NCBI RefSeq assembly: GCF_040958095.1
Contig: NC_091230.1
Coordinates: 6,001,213 to 6,065,212, forward strand
DNA from: Procambarus clarkii
Lineage: Eukaryota; Arthropoda; Malacostraca; Decapoda; Cambaridae
DNA: 64,000 nucleotides
Reading direction: 5' to 3'
In this document: in pieces, positions 31,873 through 42,799 of the stretch
Position numbering within the stretch: the stretch's first letter is position 1
How the letters are laid out: each line of letters opens with the position of its first letter
Made by a program: the position numbers and the translations under genes
The notes under the pieces: model-generated
Database searches by the model: none
Told to the model about the DNA's origin: nothing
The model's input: the letters and a program-made list of their open reading frames with translations, nothing else

Positions 31873-32415
31873 CATTGAATATGACCGCATATTCAGTATT
31901 TACTCTCTTCTGATTTAGGGCTTCTTTCCCTCTAACTATTTTCCTAGCATCAGGGCTTAGCTGAAAGAGGAGTTCTCCAAAACTCATTTTCGTTATTTCA
32001 AGGTGAAGAAAAATATGAGTTATTATAGAATGTATTACACTTATTTTTACAATTTGCACAACGTTTGAACGTCCATGGTTCATTCTCAAGTGAAAAGAAA
32101 TTACAGAACTCGTTGATTTATACCCGTCTGGGGTCAAGTGATAAGACAAGTACAATAAAGGTAAAAACAAGGGGGATACATAGGGGATAAATGGGGGACG
32201 AAGCACATAAGAACATAAGAATAAAGGTAACTGCAGAAGGCCTATTGGCCCATACGAGGCAGCTCCTATCCCAATGATTAATCGTGTGTAATTGGCCTGT
32301 TATGTTGAACATTGTCTTCTGTGTTGGCATCGTTATGTTCTGGTCTTGTCCTTACTGTCATGGTGGGTAGAGTAAATAGTTCCGTGATTTGGATGTTCAT
32401 GGTAGGTTGTTCTAT
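31869..32415 (-). pseudogene. Penelope-like element, copy 3 (3' fragment)
   Basis: From the left: the MSFGELLFQLSPDARKIVRG frame (start codon near 31990, minus), the pLTR with the degenerate hammerhead-like segment, the GGCCCATACGAGG block, and the C-terminus of the GIY-YIG protein (QPTMNIQITELFTLPTMTVR, to about 32400). Everything 5' of that is missing and the copy abuts the palindrome cluster. It is more diverged than copies 1 and 2. Confidence 0.82.
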
Positions 32416-32434
32416 TCCATGAACACCCAAAACA

Positions 32435-33297
32435 CGGAAGTATTGTTCTGGAAGTGTTCGAACGTCAGCAGTTATGAGTCGTGCGTAAACCGTTTTCATT
32501 CATAAACAGAGGGTTTGGCAGGTGCATGGAATGGACTTTGGGCCTAAGTCTCTTTTTCACAGCGCGTCCTCCAAACAAAGATCCAAAATTGATTCCATGC
32601 ACCCGCCAAACCCCCTGTTTATGAATGAAAAACGGTTTACACACGACTCACAACTGCTGACGTTCGAACATATCCGGAACAAGTGCTTCACTGACGAATT
32701 TTGTTCGAATCACAACGCTATAAATGCTTCACCCACGTACTACAAATACAAATAATCGCCAACAGAACCTAAACACCTAACCAAACCTATCCTATACCTA
32801 TATATACACAATACGCTAATATGTTATAATATTAATTTATATTAGCGAAAATTCCCGTTTTGAATGAACAGCATGTTAAAATGTATGAATGCGTCTGTGG
32901 GGTTGACCGCTGAATATACAACCCGTCCTCGACTCAAGTCCATTACATCCAGCTGTCGACTCCACAGACGCATTCATAAATTTTAATATGCTGTTCATTC
33001 AAAACGGGAATTTTCTCAAGTATAAACTAATATTATAATATATTAGCATATTGTGCATATATAGGCATAGATTAGGTTAGGTTAGGTGTTTAGGTTCTGT
33101 TGGGGATTATTTGTATTTGTAGTACGTGGGTGAAGCATTTATAGCGTTGTGATTCGAACAAAATTCGTCAGTGAAACACTTGTTCCGGATATGTTCGAAC
33201 GTCAGCAGTTGTGAGTCGTGTGTAAACCGCTTTTCAGTCATAAACAGGGGGTTTGGCGGGTGCATGGAATCACTTTTGGATCTTTGTTTGGAGGACG
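32435..33297. mobile_element. Foldback element cluster (nested palindromes)
   Basis: Arms 32565-32900 and 32962-33297 are inverted copies (for example CGTCCTCCAAACAAAGATCC against GGATCTTTGTTTGGAGGACG) around a 61-bp spacer. A further partial copy at 32435-32545 is inverted relative to 32590-32700. Each arm contains a ~60-codon open frame (SSKQRSK...HPPNPLF... LLTFEHIRNKCFTDEFCS, ending NASPTYYKYK), conserved between arms with only a few substitutions. No transposase is visible. It is either a foldback DNA transposon or two inverted copies of one repeat. Confidence 0.7.
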
Positions 33298-33869
33298 GGC
33301 TGGAATATAATGGACTTGAGTCGAGGACGGGTTGCTTTTTCATGGGTAAGGGTGGGGTGGGGTGAAAAGCTTTGCAACACTGCTTTTCGAGGTGCCAAGT
33401 TGTTTAAAAAATTACCAAATTTTATGTTTACATTATCAACAAAGTAATATATGAATTATACTGTTGATGAAAACTTTTCTTTACTGTTAACATTTTAAAT
33501 GAATGTTATTTGATATCATAACTTTCTCGTGACGAATTGGAGCATCTGGTCAAATATAATTCTAGATCATGTAGCACAAACCGCACCTTCCATTTACAAT
33601 AGTAAACACCCAACATTTAAGGAATGAAAGCCCACGTCCCTTGTGTCGTGGATTACAATTAGTTCTTCAAACAAATTGGTATATATTATTATATTGTTTT
33701 AATATTATCACCAACTACATAAGTACTGTTTATTTCATTATCCACGTCATAGTAGTTACATACCAATACAATTTTGTGCTGCCTATGTCCTTATTTGTGA
33801 TTAACATTAAACTATTTTAATGGCTAATAAAAGTTCAAATGGCACCTGATGCTTTGGTGGTTATTGAGG
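33298..33869. other. Unassigned AT-rich stretch
   Basis: The first 40 bp (to about 33340) repeat the spacer of the palindrome in inverse orientation. The rest is AT-rich with no recognisable content. Confidence 0.45.
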
Positions 33870-33872
33870 GTG

Positions 33873-35090
33873 GAGTGAGGGTGAGAGTAGAGAAGTGAGC
33901 GTGAGAGTAGAGGAGTGAGCGCGAGAGAGAGGGAGGAAGTGAGCGTGAGAGTAGAGGAGTGAGCGCGAGAGAGAGGGAGGAAGTGAGCGTGAGAGTAGAG
34001 GAGTGAGCGCGAGAGAGAGGGAGGAAGTGAGCGTGAGAGTAGAGGAGTGAGCGCGAGAGAGAGGGAGGAAGTGAGCGTGAGAGTAGAGGAGTGAGCGCGA
34101 GAGAGAGGGAGGAAGTGAGCGTGAGAGTAGAGGAGTGAGCGCGAGAGAGAGGGAGGAAGTGAGCGTGAGAGTAGAGGAGTGAGCGCGAGAGAGAGGGAGG
34201 AAGTGAGCGTGAGAGTAGAGGAGTGAGCGCGAGAGAGAGGGAGGAAGTGAGTGTGAGAGTAGAGGAGTGAGCGCGAGAGAGAGGGAGGAAGTGAGCGTGA
34301 GAGTAGAGGAGTGAGCGCGAGAGAGAGGGAGGAAGTGAGCGTGAGAGTAGAGGAGTGAGCGCGAGAGAGAGGAAGTGAGCGTGAGAGTAGAGGAGTGAGC
34401 GCGAGAGAGAGGGAGGAAGTGAGCGTGAGAGTAGAGGAGTGAGCGCGAGAGAGAGGAAGTGAGCGTGAGAGTAGAGGAGTGAGCGCGAGAGAGAGGGAGG
34501 AAGTGAGCGTGAGAGTAGAGGAGTGAGCGCGAGAGAGAGGGAGGAAGTGAGCGTGAGAGTAGAGGAGTGAGCGCGAGAGAGAGGGAGGAAGTGAGCGTGA
34601 GAGTAGAGGAGTGAGCGCGAGAGAGAGGGAGGAAGTGAGCGTGAGAGTAGAGGAGTGAGCGCGAGAGAGAGGGAGGAAGTGAGCGTGAGAGTAGAGGAGT
34701 GAGCGCGAGAGAGAGGGAGGAAGTGAGCGTGAGAGTAGAGGAGTGAGCGCGAGAGAGAGGGAGGAAGTGAGCGTGAGAGTAGAGGAGTGAGCGCGAGAGA
34801 GAGGGAGGAAGTGAGCGTGAGAGTAGAGGAGTGAGCGCGAGAGAGAGGGAGGAAGTGAGCGTGAGAGTAGAGGAGTGAGCGCGAGAGAGAGGGAGGAAGT
34901 GAGCGTGAGAGTAGAGGAGTGAGCGCGAGAGAGAGGGAGGAAGTGAGCGTGAGAGTAGAGGAGTGAGCGCGAGAGAGAGGGAGGAAGTGAGCGTGAGAGT
35001 AGAGGAGTGAGCGCGAGAGAGAGGGAGGAAGTGAGCGTGAGAGTAGAGGAGTGAGCGCGAGAGAGAGGGAGGAAGTGAGTGTGAGAGAGA
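33873..35090. repeat. 44-bp purine-rich VNTR
   Basis: About 28 almost identical 44-bp units starting GTGAGCGTGAGAGTAGAGGA and ending GAGAGGGAGGAA. Two units (near 34370 and 34455) lack four bases. Few point differences exist, so it was homogenised recently. The strand is about 85% purine. Minus-strand frames of more than 400 codons are repeat artefacts, since 44 is not a multiple of three and no unit has a stop. Confidence 0.98.
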
Positions 35091-35220
35091 GCAATAGAAT
35101 TAGTCAATTATATGATTTGAAAATAAAGGAAAAAATATGTTATTATAATGTGTGAAACGCTTATATTGCTGCATATTTCTTATTTATTATTCCGCAAATT
35201 CTCATTTCGTTTCTTAAATT

Positions 35221-35400
35221 TGGTGTTTTTGGCTTGTATTGTATACCGTGCTGTTTGGTCCTGTTCTCGTGTATGCTTCCATACTTTTATTGTACAACTT
35301 TGTTGTTCTATAATAAACAACAAATATATACAATAAAAGTATGGAAGCATACACAAGAACAGGAGAAAACCGCACAGTATACAATTCAAGCCAAAAACCA
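35221..35400. mobile_element. Hairpin-forming inverted repeat (MITE-like)
   Basis: Arms 35221-35293 and 35331-35400 are about 90% complementary (CTTCCATACTTTTATTG / CAATAAAAGTATGGAAG at the inner ends) with a 37-base loop that itself has TTGTTGTT/AACAACAA pairing. No coding content. Confidence 0.8.
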
Positions 35401-35548
35401 CCAAATAATACTGAAACACAGTTCAAAAAATACACACACATCAAGGACACGCAAGTACATGCATCAATAAACATGTAACAGAACGGCACGGCAAAAACAA
35501 ACAGTACGACACAGAGAGAAAACATACCGTGGTAAATGACACACACAC

Positions 35549-36611
35549 TGTTATGCCCGGCTTGAGCCAGAGACCGAGTTGTTTCTTCTTATGGGGCCCT
35601 AAAGCCTCCTCTTCTATGATCCTACTCCAGGTCAATGGTAAGTTCTCAAGAATTGGCGGTAGTAAGTAATTGTGCAAGGACTAAAGGGGGGGGGGGGGGG
35701 GGGTAACAAGACGAAATAACACCTTCACCAATATATTATCTCTTTCATATCACTACACATATGTACACTGACTCTTTCACACAGGACACTTAAAATATCT
35801 GCAGTGTTCTTCAAATCCCGGTGAGTCAGGTGAAGTGAGTATACTTCAAGTATACGTCGTCCACGCTCACTGGTAATCACCGGCGAGTTCACCTTCCTCA
35901 ACATGGGCATGGTTCCCCCACACCCTATCATCACGATGTCTAAATACCCCACATCGACTCAGAGAAACACACTGGTAGAGGACAGCAACACGAGGACGGG
36001 GGTCACAAGTAATACGTCCAGGGTTTTTTTTTACCAACACCCTGGCAGACGTCTGTCTACACACTAGCAGCACTTCTCAGCAGATGGTCAGTGCTGTCGT
36101 CTTGTATCTCCTCTTGGCCAAATCTCGGGTACGTCGGTCCACAAAACACTACATAAGTACAACAGCCAACACACTGTCTACTGCCAAAGGCAGCCACTTG
36201 TCCTCACAGGAATAAGTCAGGAGTTCTGGACTGCCCAAGGTAAACTAATGTCCAAAGCTCAATAGACCCTCTTTTCCACCTCTGTGGACATAATATTCAT
36301 TTTCCATGCAGAAAGTATACAAGGAGAACATAGAATGACAGCCTTTTACTAGGGAACTGAAAATATAATCTGATGCACAATCTAGATGGCGTTGATACCG
36401 TTACTCTACTCACCAGAGGTCTTCATCATCGACCTTACTTCCTAACTGAGGTACGAATAGGAGTCTTTCACAGATGGCGCTGAACTTGCCACACATCCGT
36501 CAACAGAGGGCGTTGTCTTCGTGTCAACTAATGCCTTGGAGTTGGAGTTCAGGTCCATAAATGGCGTCGATACCGCCCCTTTCCCACTCTAGAGGTGTTG
36601 ATATCGTCACA
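35549..36611. mobile_element. Solo LTR with poly-G tract, in (CA)n
   Basis: 1063 bp, TGTTATGCCC to GATATCGTCACA, flanked by CACAC on both sides (35544-35548 and 36612-36616). It aligns in inverse orientation with the whole of 1398-2396. An 18-base poly-G lies at 35686-35703. Repeated AGATGGCG motifs occur in the right half. No coding region is attached. Confidence 0.8.
35686..35703. repeat. Poly-G tract in LTR
   Basis: Eighteen consecutive G. A 20-base poly-G occurs at a comparable place in the related LTR at 53756. Confidence 0.97.
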
Positions 36612-37339
36612 CACACAAAGGCCACCCATCATACGGAGGCCGTCATCACCACCAACACAAGAAAACACGGTACAGATAACCACACAACATCCCCGTCAAG
36701 GGCAACCAGGAAATTCAACAAAGACACAGGAAAACTGTAACAACACGGAACACATCACATAACAGCCCCAACAAGGACAATGAAGAGTAAGCATGCATCC
36801 CAACCAAGCATACTACCACACCCAAACTGAAAGCAATAGCAAGAAGGCAAGAAAGGAAGGGTTGGCCACCCCAAACAAGTTCACAACCACATATTCTGAA
36901 CAAACACAGGGGAAACACAGGGCACATGGAAGGCCTGATTCTAGTCCTAAAAGAGCAACTTAAAGACCAGACAGAAACCAGCACACCAAATAGAGAAACA
37001 ACCGACACTAGCAAGGAAGGCAGACACCTCTGGACCTCGCTACAAGACACACACACACACACACACACAGTGCCCCAATCATATGAGGACACAGTCCCAA
37101 ACAGACCGGACAATGACCGGGCACCGCCCATACAGTCGGCGGCATATTGTCTATCGACATCGATAAGTCAGGTCGATAAACAGGACGAGGAGCAAGGGGG
37201 CAAGGGGACTTATGTAATAAAGTCATAAGGAGTCGGCAAGCTGTTGAGTCGCTTCGCCAGTCTGTACGTCGCCTTATGTACTTTGTGCTTTCAGCCTGAA
37301 GTCTAACATAACGTGACAGTTTATACCCTGATTTAGGAG
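36612..37339. other. Unassigned A/C-rich stretch
   Basis: A/C-rich sequence with a short (AC)10 near 37050. No recognisable gene. Open frames on either strand look compositional. Confidence 0.4.
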
Positions 37340-37615
37340 AGTGATTTAGTCCTCAGTGAGGTTGATTCCAGCAAGGTTCAGGAAGCCATCTCTTGGTCGT
37401 GGAATCGCCATTGGTCCTCCATATAATGTTGTTAGTTTCTTGATGATCCTGGTTTCGGTGCTGTGGTGATGTCGATCTGTGAGGATGTCGAGGTGTTGGT
37501 CGATACGAGTACGGAGGTTTTCGTCGATGTTGCTGTTTTTCCATTGGTTTGTAGCATGAAGTAGTTGTGTTTTGTTGTCTTTGATCTCATTTTCTGCCTT
37601 GTGTATCTGATTTTG
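37340..37615 (-). pseudogene. Penelope-like N-terminal fragment, inverted
   Basis: On the minus strand it reads QLLHATNQWKNSNIDENLRT, RIDQHLDILTDRHHHSTETR and LYGGPMAIPRPRDGFLNLAG, then INLTED. I recognise this as the region upstream of the RT in Penelope-like proteins. It points away from the GIY-YIG part of the same element, which lies to the right on the plus strand. Confidence 0.65.
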
Positions 37616-37619
37616 ATCA

Positions 37620-38553
37620 GATACTGTTTTACAGAAACTTTTTTTCGACAGTTCATAAAACGGAGGAAAGAGTCCTGAAAGATATTGTTGATAGGAACGT
37701 TATCCCTACAGACAAAAACAGAAAATACAATTGACGACTTACTATAAACCAGAAAAACTGCCAACCTACTAATAAAAACTCTCCAGACACAAAGCAGAAT
37801 GCCTTGAAGGAAACCAACGTCGTCTATGCCCTCAAATGCCCACTTAGGGACTGTAAGCCCCAAAGAACTCAGTATATAGGCAAGACAACAACGTCTCTTT
37901 CTAGGCGATTGACAATGCATAAACAACAGGGCGCCATCAAGGAACATATAATCTCCTCACACAACCAGACCATCACCAGAGAAGTCTTAACAAACAACAC
38001 AGAAATCATCGATAGATGCAGCGATAGCAGGCGGCTCAACATCTGCGAGGCACTACACATCAATAAGTCAACACCAGCATTCAACAGCCAATTAATGCAC
38101 AACTATATTCTACCCACTTCAAGAATCCGAACCAATATAGAAGCATCAAGAGGAAGTATGGGCCAATAGGCCCTCTGCAGTTACTTCCATTCTTATGCTC
38201 GCATATCCAATTAATACCCACAGTTTCGTGTTCTGTCTTGTATTCGTCAAAAGTTTGTTCACCTCATCCAAAACTGTTGCACCATGTCACCTCATCCAAA
38301 TGCCAATATAATTATGACAGATTAACTGACTCTGTTTAGTGTTTACAGGTTACAGTTGTGTGTGTAAACTAAAGTCTTTAAAAATGTAATAAGTTACTAC
38401 GAAACGCGTTCAAGCGTAGCGTCAGACTACAAATAAAAATGATTTTTGGAGAATTGATTTTTCAATTACCATCGACAGTGAAAAGAAACATAAGAAACAT
38501 TGAGAAAATTCGTGTTAGAATTATTAATTTTACTTTTTCGGTCATATTTATCA

Positions 38554-38588
<35 letters not shown>

Positions 38589-38640
38589 CACATATATAAA
38601 TATACATATATATATATGTGTGTGTATATATATACATAAT
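37620..38640 (+). pseudogene. Penelope-like element, copy 4 (GIY-YIG and pLTR)
   Basis: Plus strand: RVLKDIVDRNVIPTDKNRKY then a stop, and an open frame 37804-38169 with ETNVVYALKCPLRDC, TQYIGKTTTSLSRRLTMHKQ, HIISSHNQTITREVL and EALHINKSTPAFNSQLMHNY: a complete GIY-YIG domain (YAL, YIG, R, E). Then GGGCCAATAGGCCCTCTGCA as in copies 1 to 3, and the N-terminal frame MIFGELIFQLPSTVKRNIRN at 38439, running into (CA)/(TA) repeats. A different family from copies 1 to 3. Around 38398-38425 GAAACGCG...CGTC could be the 3' part of a hammerhead with a real stem III. Confidence 0.78.
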
Positions 38641-38645
38641 ATATA
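38555..38645. repeat. (CA)n/(TA)n mixed microsatellite
   Basis: CA and TA runs at the pLTR end of copy 4. Confidence 0.9.
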
Positions 38646-38654
38646 TTCCACAAT

Positions 38655-39255
38655 AAACATATATGAATCCCTAATTATCATATATGAATCCCTAATTATC
38701 ATATATGAATCCCTAATTATCATTTATAAAGCCATAATAATTTAAAGCCACAAAAATTTTATATAAAGCCAAAACAATCATATATAAAGCCAAAACAATC
38801 ATATATAAAGCCAAAACAATCATATGAAACCAAATACCTTGTATATATATGGCAACACCATTCATATATAAAGACGCAACAGTCATATAAAGTCACAACA
38901 ATCATATTCAAAGCAACAACAATCATATATTAGAAAAAACAATGAATAAAGCCACATCCTTCGTATATAACGCCACAACAATCATATATAAATCCAAAAC
39001 AATCGTATACAAGTCAGAACCCTTGTGTATAAAGCTACAACAATTATATATAAAGCCACAACAATGGTGTTTAAAGCCACAACCCTCGTTTAAGAAACCA
39101 CAACAATACTATAAAGCCAAATCAATCATAAAGCACCAAAAATAATTTTTGAAGTCACAATATTCATAACTAAAACCACAAAAATCATACATAAAGTCAC
39201 AACTATCATATATAAAGCTACAAAAATATATACAGCCACAACAGTCATATATTAA
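38655..39255. repeat. Degenerate 21-bp AT-rich tandem repeat
   Basis: Units of about 21 bp built on CATATATAAAGCCAAAACAA. The first three are a variant with CATATATGAATCCCTAATTA. Divergence grows to the right. Confidence 0.85.
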
Positions 39256-39329
39256 GCAGTATCGCTGTTTAAAGCTGAGAGAAGGAGACTTTGTGTAAGT
39301 TTTAATTTATTTATATAATAAAAATATGA

Positions 39330-39935
39330 AAGGGATGGTGAGGGAGGTGAGGGAAGGTAGGGTGTGAGGGAGGTGAGAGAAGGTAGGGTGTGAGGGAGGT
39401 GAGAGAAGGTAGGGTGTGAGGGTTGTGAGGGAGGTGAGGGAAGGTAGGGTGTGAGGGAGGTGAGGGAAGGTAGGGTGTGAGGGAGGTGAGAGAAGGTAGG
39501 GTGTGAGGGAGGTGAGAGAAGGTAGGGTGTGAGGGTTGTGAGGGAGGTGAGGGAAGGTAGGGTGTGAGGGAGGTGAGGGAAGGTAGGGTGTGAGGGAGGT
39601 GAGGGAAGGTAGGGTGTGAGTTGTGAGGGAAGGTAGGGTGTGAGGGTTGTGAGGGAAGGTAGGGTGTGGGGATTGTGAGGGAGGTGAGGGAAGGTAGAGT
39701 GTGAGGGAGGTGAGAGAAGGTAGGGTGTGAGGGAGGTGAGAGAAGGTAGGGTGTGAGGGAGGTGAGAGAAGGTAGGGTGTGAGGGAGTGAGAGAAGGTAG
39801 GGTGTGAGGGAGGTGAGGGAAGGTAGAGTGTGAGGGAGGTGAGAGAAGGTAGGGTGTGAGGGAGTGAGAGAAGGTATGGTGTGAGGGAAGGTAGGGTGGG
39901 GTGAGGAAGGTTAGCGGAGGGAGTGTAGGGTGAGG
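39330..39935. repeat. G-rich minisatellite A (about 26 bp)
   Basis: Units built from GGGAGGTGAG, RGAAGGTAGG and GTGTGA, with deletions that create 16-, 18- and 34-bp variants. Strong purine strand. Confidence 0.93.
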
Positions 39936-39984
39936 TGGACGAGGGAAGTAAATATATGGACAGATAAATGGAGGAGAGATGTGA

Positions 39985-40905
39985 AGATATGAGAGAAGGT
40001 GAGGGGACGTGGAGAGAAGGTGAGGGGACGTGGAGAGAAGGTGAGGGGACGTGGAGAGAGGTAAGGGGACGTGGAGAGAAGGTGAGGGGGACGTGGAGAG
40101 AAGGTGAGGGGACGTGGAGAGAGGTGAGGGGACGTGGAGAGAAGGTGAGGGGACGTGGAGAGAAGGTGAGGGGGACGTGGAGAGAGGTAAGGGGACGTGG
40201 AGAGAAGGTGAGGGGGACGTGGAGAGAGGTGAGGGGGACGTGGAGAGAGGTGAGGGGACGTGGAGAGAAGGTGAGGGGGACGTGGAGAGAGGTGAGGGGA
40301 CGTGGAGAGAGGTGAGGGGACGTGGAGAGAGGTGAGGGGACGTGGAGAGAAGGTGAGGGGACGTGGAGAGAGGTGAGGGGACGTGGAGAGAGGTGAGGGG
40401 ACGTGGAGAGAAGGTGAGGGGGACGTGGAGAGAAGGTGAGGGGACGTGGAGAGAAGGTGAGGGGGGCGTGGAGAGAGGTGAGGGGACGTGGAGAGAGGTG
40501 AGGGGACGTGGAGAGAGGTGAGGGGACGTGGAGAGAAGGTGAGGGGGACGTGGAGAGAAGGTGAGGGGACGTGGAGAGAAGGTGAGGGGGACGTGGAGAG
40601 AAGGTGAGGGGACGTGGAGAGAAGGTGAGAGGACTTGGAGAGAAGGTGAAAGGACGTGGAGAGAAGGTGAGGGGGACATGGAGAGAGGTAAGGGGACGTG
40701 GAGAGAAGGTGAAAGGACGTGGTGAGAGGTAAGGGGACGTGGAGAGAGGTGAGGGTGAAGTGGAGAGAAGGTGAGGGGGACATGGAGAGAAGGTGAGGGG
40801 GACGTGGAGAGAGATGAGAGGACGTGGAGAGAAGGTGAGGGGGACGTGGTGAGAGGTGAGGGGACGTGGAGAGAAGGTGAAAGGTGGTGGTGAGAGGTGA
40901 GGGGA
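39985..40905. repeat. G-rich minisatellite B (20-22 bp)
   Basis: About 43 units of AGGTGAGGGGACGTGGAGAG with one-base length changes (AGAAGG/AGAGG, GGGG/GGGGG). The unit differs from minisatellite A but shares GGTGAGGG, suggesting common descent. Long frames on both strands are artefacts. Confidence 0.95.
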
Positions 40906-41035
40906 CTCAGAGATAAATGGAGGTAAGGTAATTGGATGCGTGAGGGGTAATCATCCTCGTAAATGGATGAGATGAAAGAAGTGAAGGTGAGAGGGAGAGA
41001 AAATGGAAACTGAGGAGCGGTGAGGGGGGGGGAGA

Positions 41036-41324
41036 ATCTACAAGTGAATAATTTATTTATTTTCTTTATCACTTAAAAGTACTGTAATTGATTGATTTAT
41101 TCAACAAGCTGACTATTATTTATGACTTAATGTCACTCGTAAACTTCCCTTCACACGTTTTGGAGGGTTTATTTATTATATTTAGTTACACAGTAATTAA
41201 ACAATTAACCATTATTAATTATACTATACCATAATTAACGGTAAGTGGGGTAATTCAATAAAAATTGGTAAGTAATAATAAAGTTTTGCCATCTTGTCTG
41301 ACTTGATGGCTGCGGCAGTCATGG
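41036..41324. other. Unassigned AT-rich stretch
   Basis: AT-rich DNA between two arrays, nothing recognised. Confidence 0.4.
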
Positions 41325-41535
41325 GAAACAGGTGTGGTCCACGAGTCATGGGAGACAGGTGTGGTCCACGAGTCATGGGAGACAGGTGTGGTCCACGAGT
41401 CATGGGAGACAGGTGTGGTACACGAGTCATGGGAGACAGGTGTGGTACACGAGTCATGGGAGACAGGTGTGGTCCACGAGTCATGGGAGACAGGTGTGGT
41501 CCACGAGTCACGGGAGACAGGTGTGGTTCACGTGG
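41325..41535. repeat. 27-bp minisatellite
   Basis: Eight units starting GGAGACAGGTGTGGTCCACG and ending AGTCATG. Two adjacent units share TACACG for TCCACG. The 27-bp length keeps three frames open. Confidence 0.95.
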
Positions 41536-42799
41536 GTCGTCACCTCTGCTGGGTTAATGGCGTCGTCTGTGTGCTGACAATACGTCAACATGTAGAACCA
41601 ATTCGCACTTCTAGAGTCGCCCCAACTCCAGCCTGCCAAAACGTTACATTATAGCCAAGCACAATGGTTATAATTATTCTTATTATGTGTTACATAACTC
41701 AATCTGTTCAAGTTATGGTCGGCACATTACCCCTAGTGGCTGGGTGTCTTGCGATCTAACCACCTTCCCTGATCATTTAGTGCATAACTGATCAAGAAAC
41801 ATATACAGGTATAGACAGACATAGCGAGCACTTCCCTGTTGTTGTCGTGGTCGAAGGCGTCCGATTACATAGGTATTTGCTTCAATGCCAGCGGCTGGTT
41901 TCGTGTAGCCCGAGTAGGGTCCTGTGCTGGCGCTCTCGGGTAAGATTATTATAACTGACCTCCTCCTCCCTCCCGCAGTGGGGCAAACGAGTCTCCCTTC
42001 TTGCGTTTTTTTATTCAATTCGGAAGGAGTTAAAATTGATTAACATTTTAGAAGTGATAGTTCAGTTTATTTCAGGGAAGTGTTATTTGTTCCTTTCAGT
42101 CATACGACTGTGGATTTTAATATTAAACAAAGTAATATCGTTTTGGAATGGGGTGTACAACGACGAAGAAATTAATATTCTCGTTTTCTGGAGTAAATTT
42201 GCCATGTTCACAATATCATGACTAACTAAATTATGTATTTTATATAACACGTGTTACAAAGCAGCAGCATTTTGTTTTCTGCTTGTTGCATTAAAAACTT
42301 TATGAGAGATGTGGGAGTTTTTCCCCACCAGGTGAGGGGAGAAGGTCGGATGACGTAGTGAGAGGTGTGGAGAAGTTGGGAAACTGGAACTAACACAAAG
42401 TAAGGTAAGTGAGTAGAGGAAGTTAGAGAAGTGACAATTATTGGGGACGAAATTAGCACGAGAGGGAGGGTAAGAGGATATTTGTATTTTTGTATTAACA
42501 CAGTTAGGTACATCTGCAATTGTGCAGCTTAACCTATATGAAGGGGGAATACAGTATGTCAAAAACTAGCTTCTTGATGCAAAAAAATGCCCATCACACA
42601 GGATGGTTAGTTATACAGGGCCATATGTTCAGAAGTCTGTACTGACAAACTCTGGGTGTATTATGAAGATATCATCATGAACACAAGAGTAAATAAGGCA
42701 GCAGTGATACTAAAAGTCCCCTTCTCACAGATGGTTAGTCATACAGGGTCATATGTTCAGTAACCTGCAATGGCAAATTTTTGGTGCATTATGAGGACA
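41536..42799. other. Unassigned stretch between array and LINE
   Basis: No recognisable gene. The piece at 42075-42125 (GGGAAGTGTTATTTGTTCC...GGATTTTAATATTA) resembles 48775-48830, so at least part is a dispersed repeat. Confidence 0.35.

Noticed and set aside
33824..35107. A 427-residue Ser/Leu-rich minus-strand protein
   Set aside because: Pure translation of the 44-bp VNTR. Two overlapping frames of the same length exist, as expected for a stop-free unit.
39252..41072. A 606-residue Ser/Pro-rich protein
   Set aside because: Translation of two G-rich minisatellites. Frame length follows from absence of stops in the repeat.
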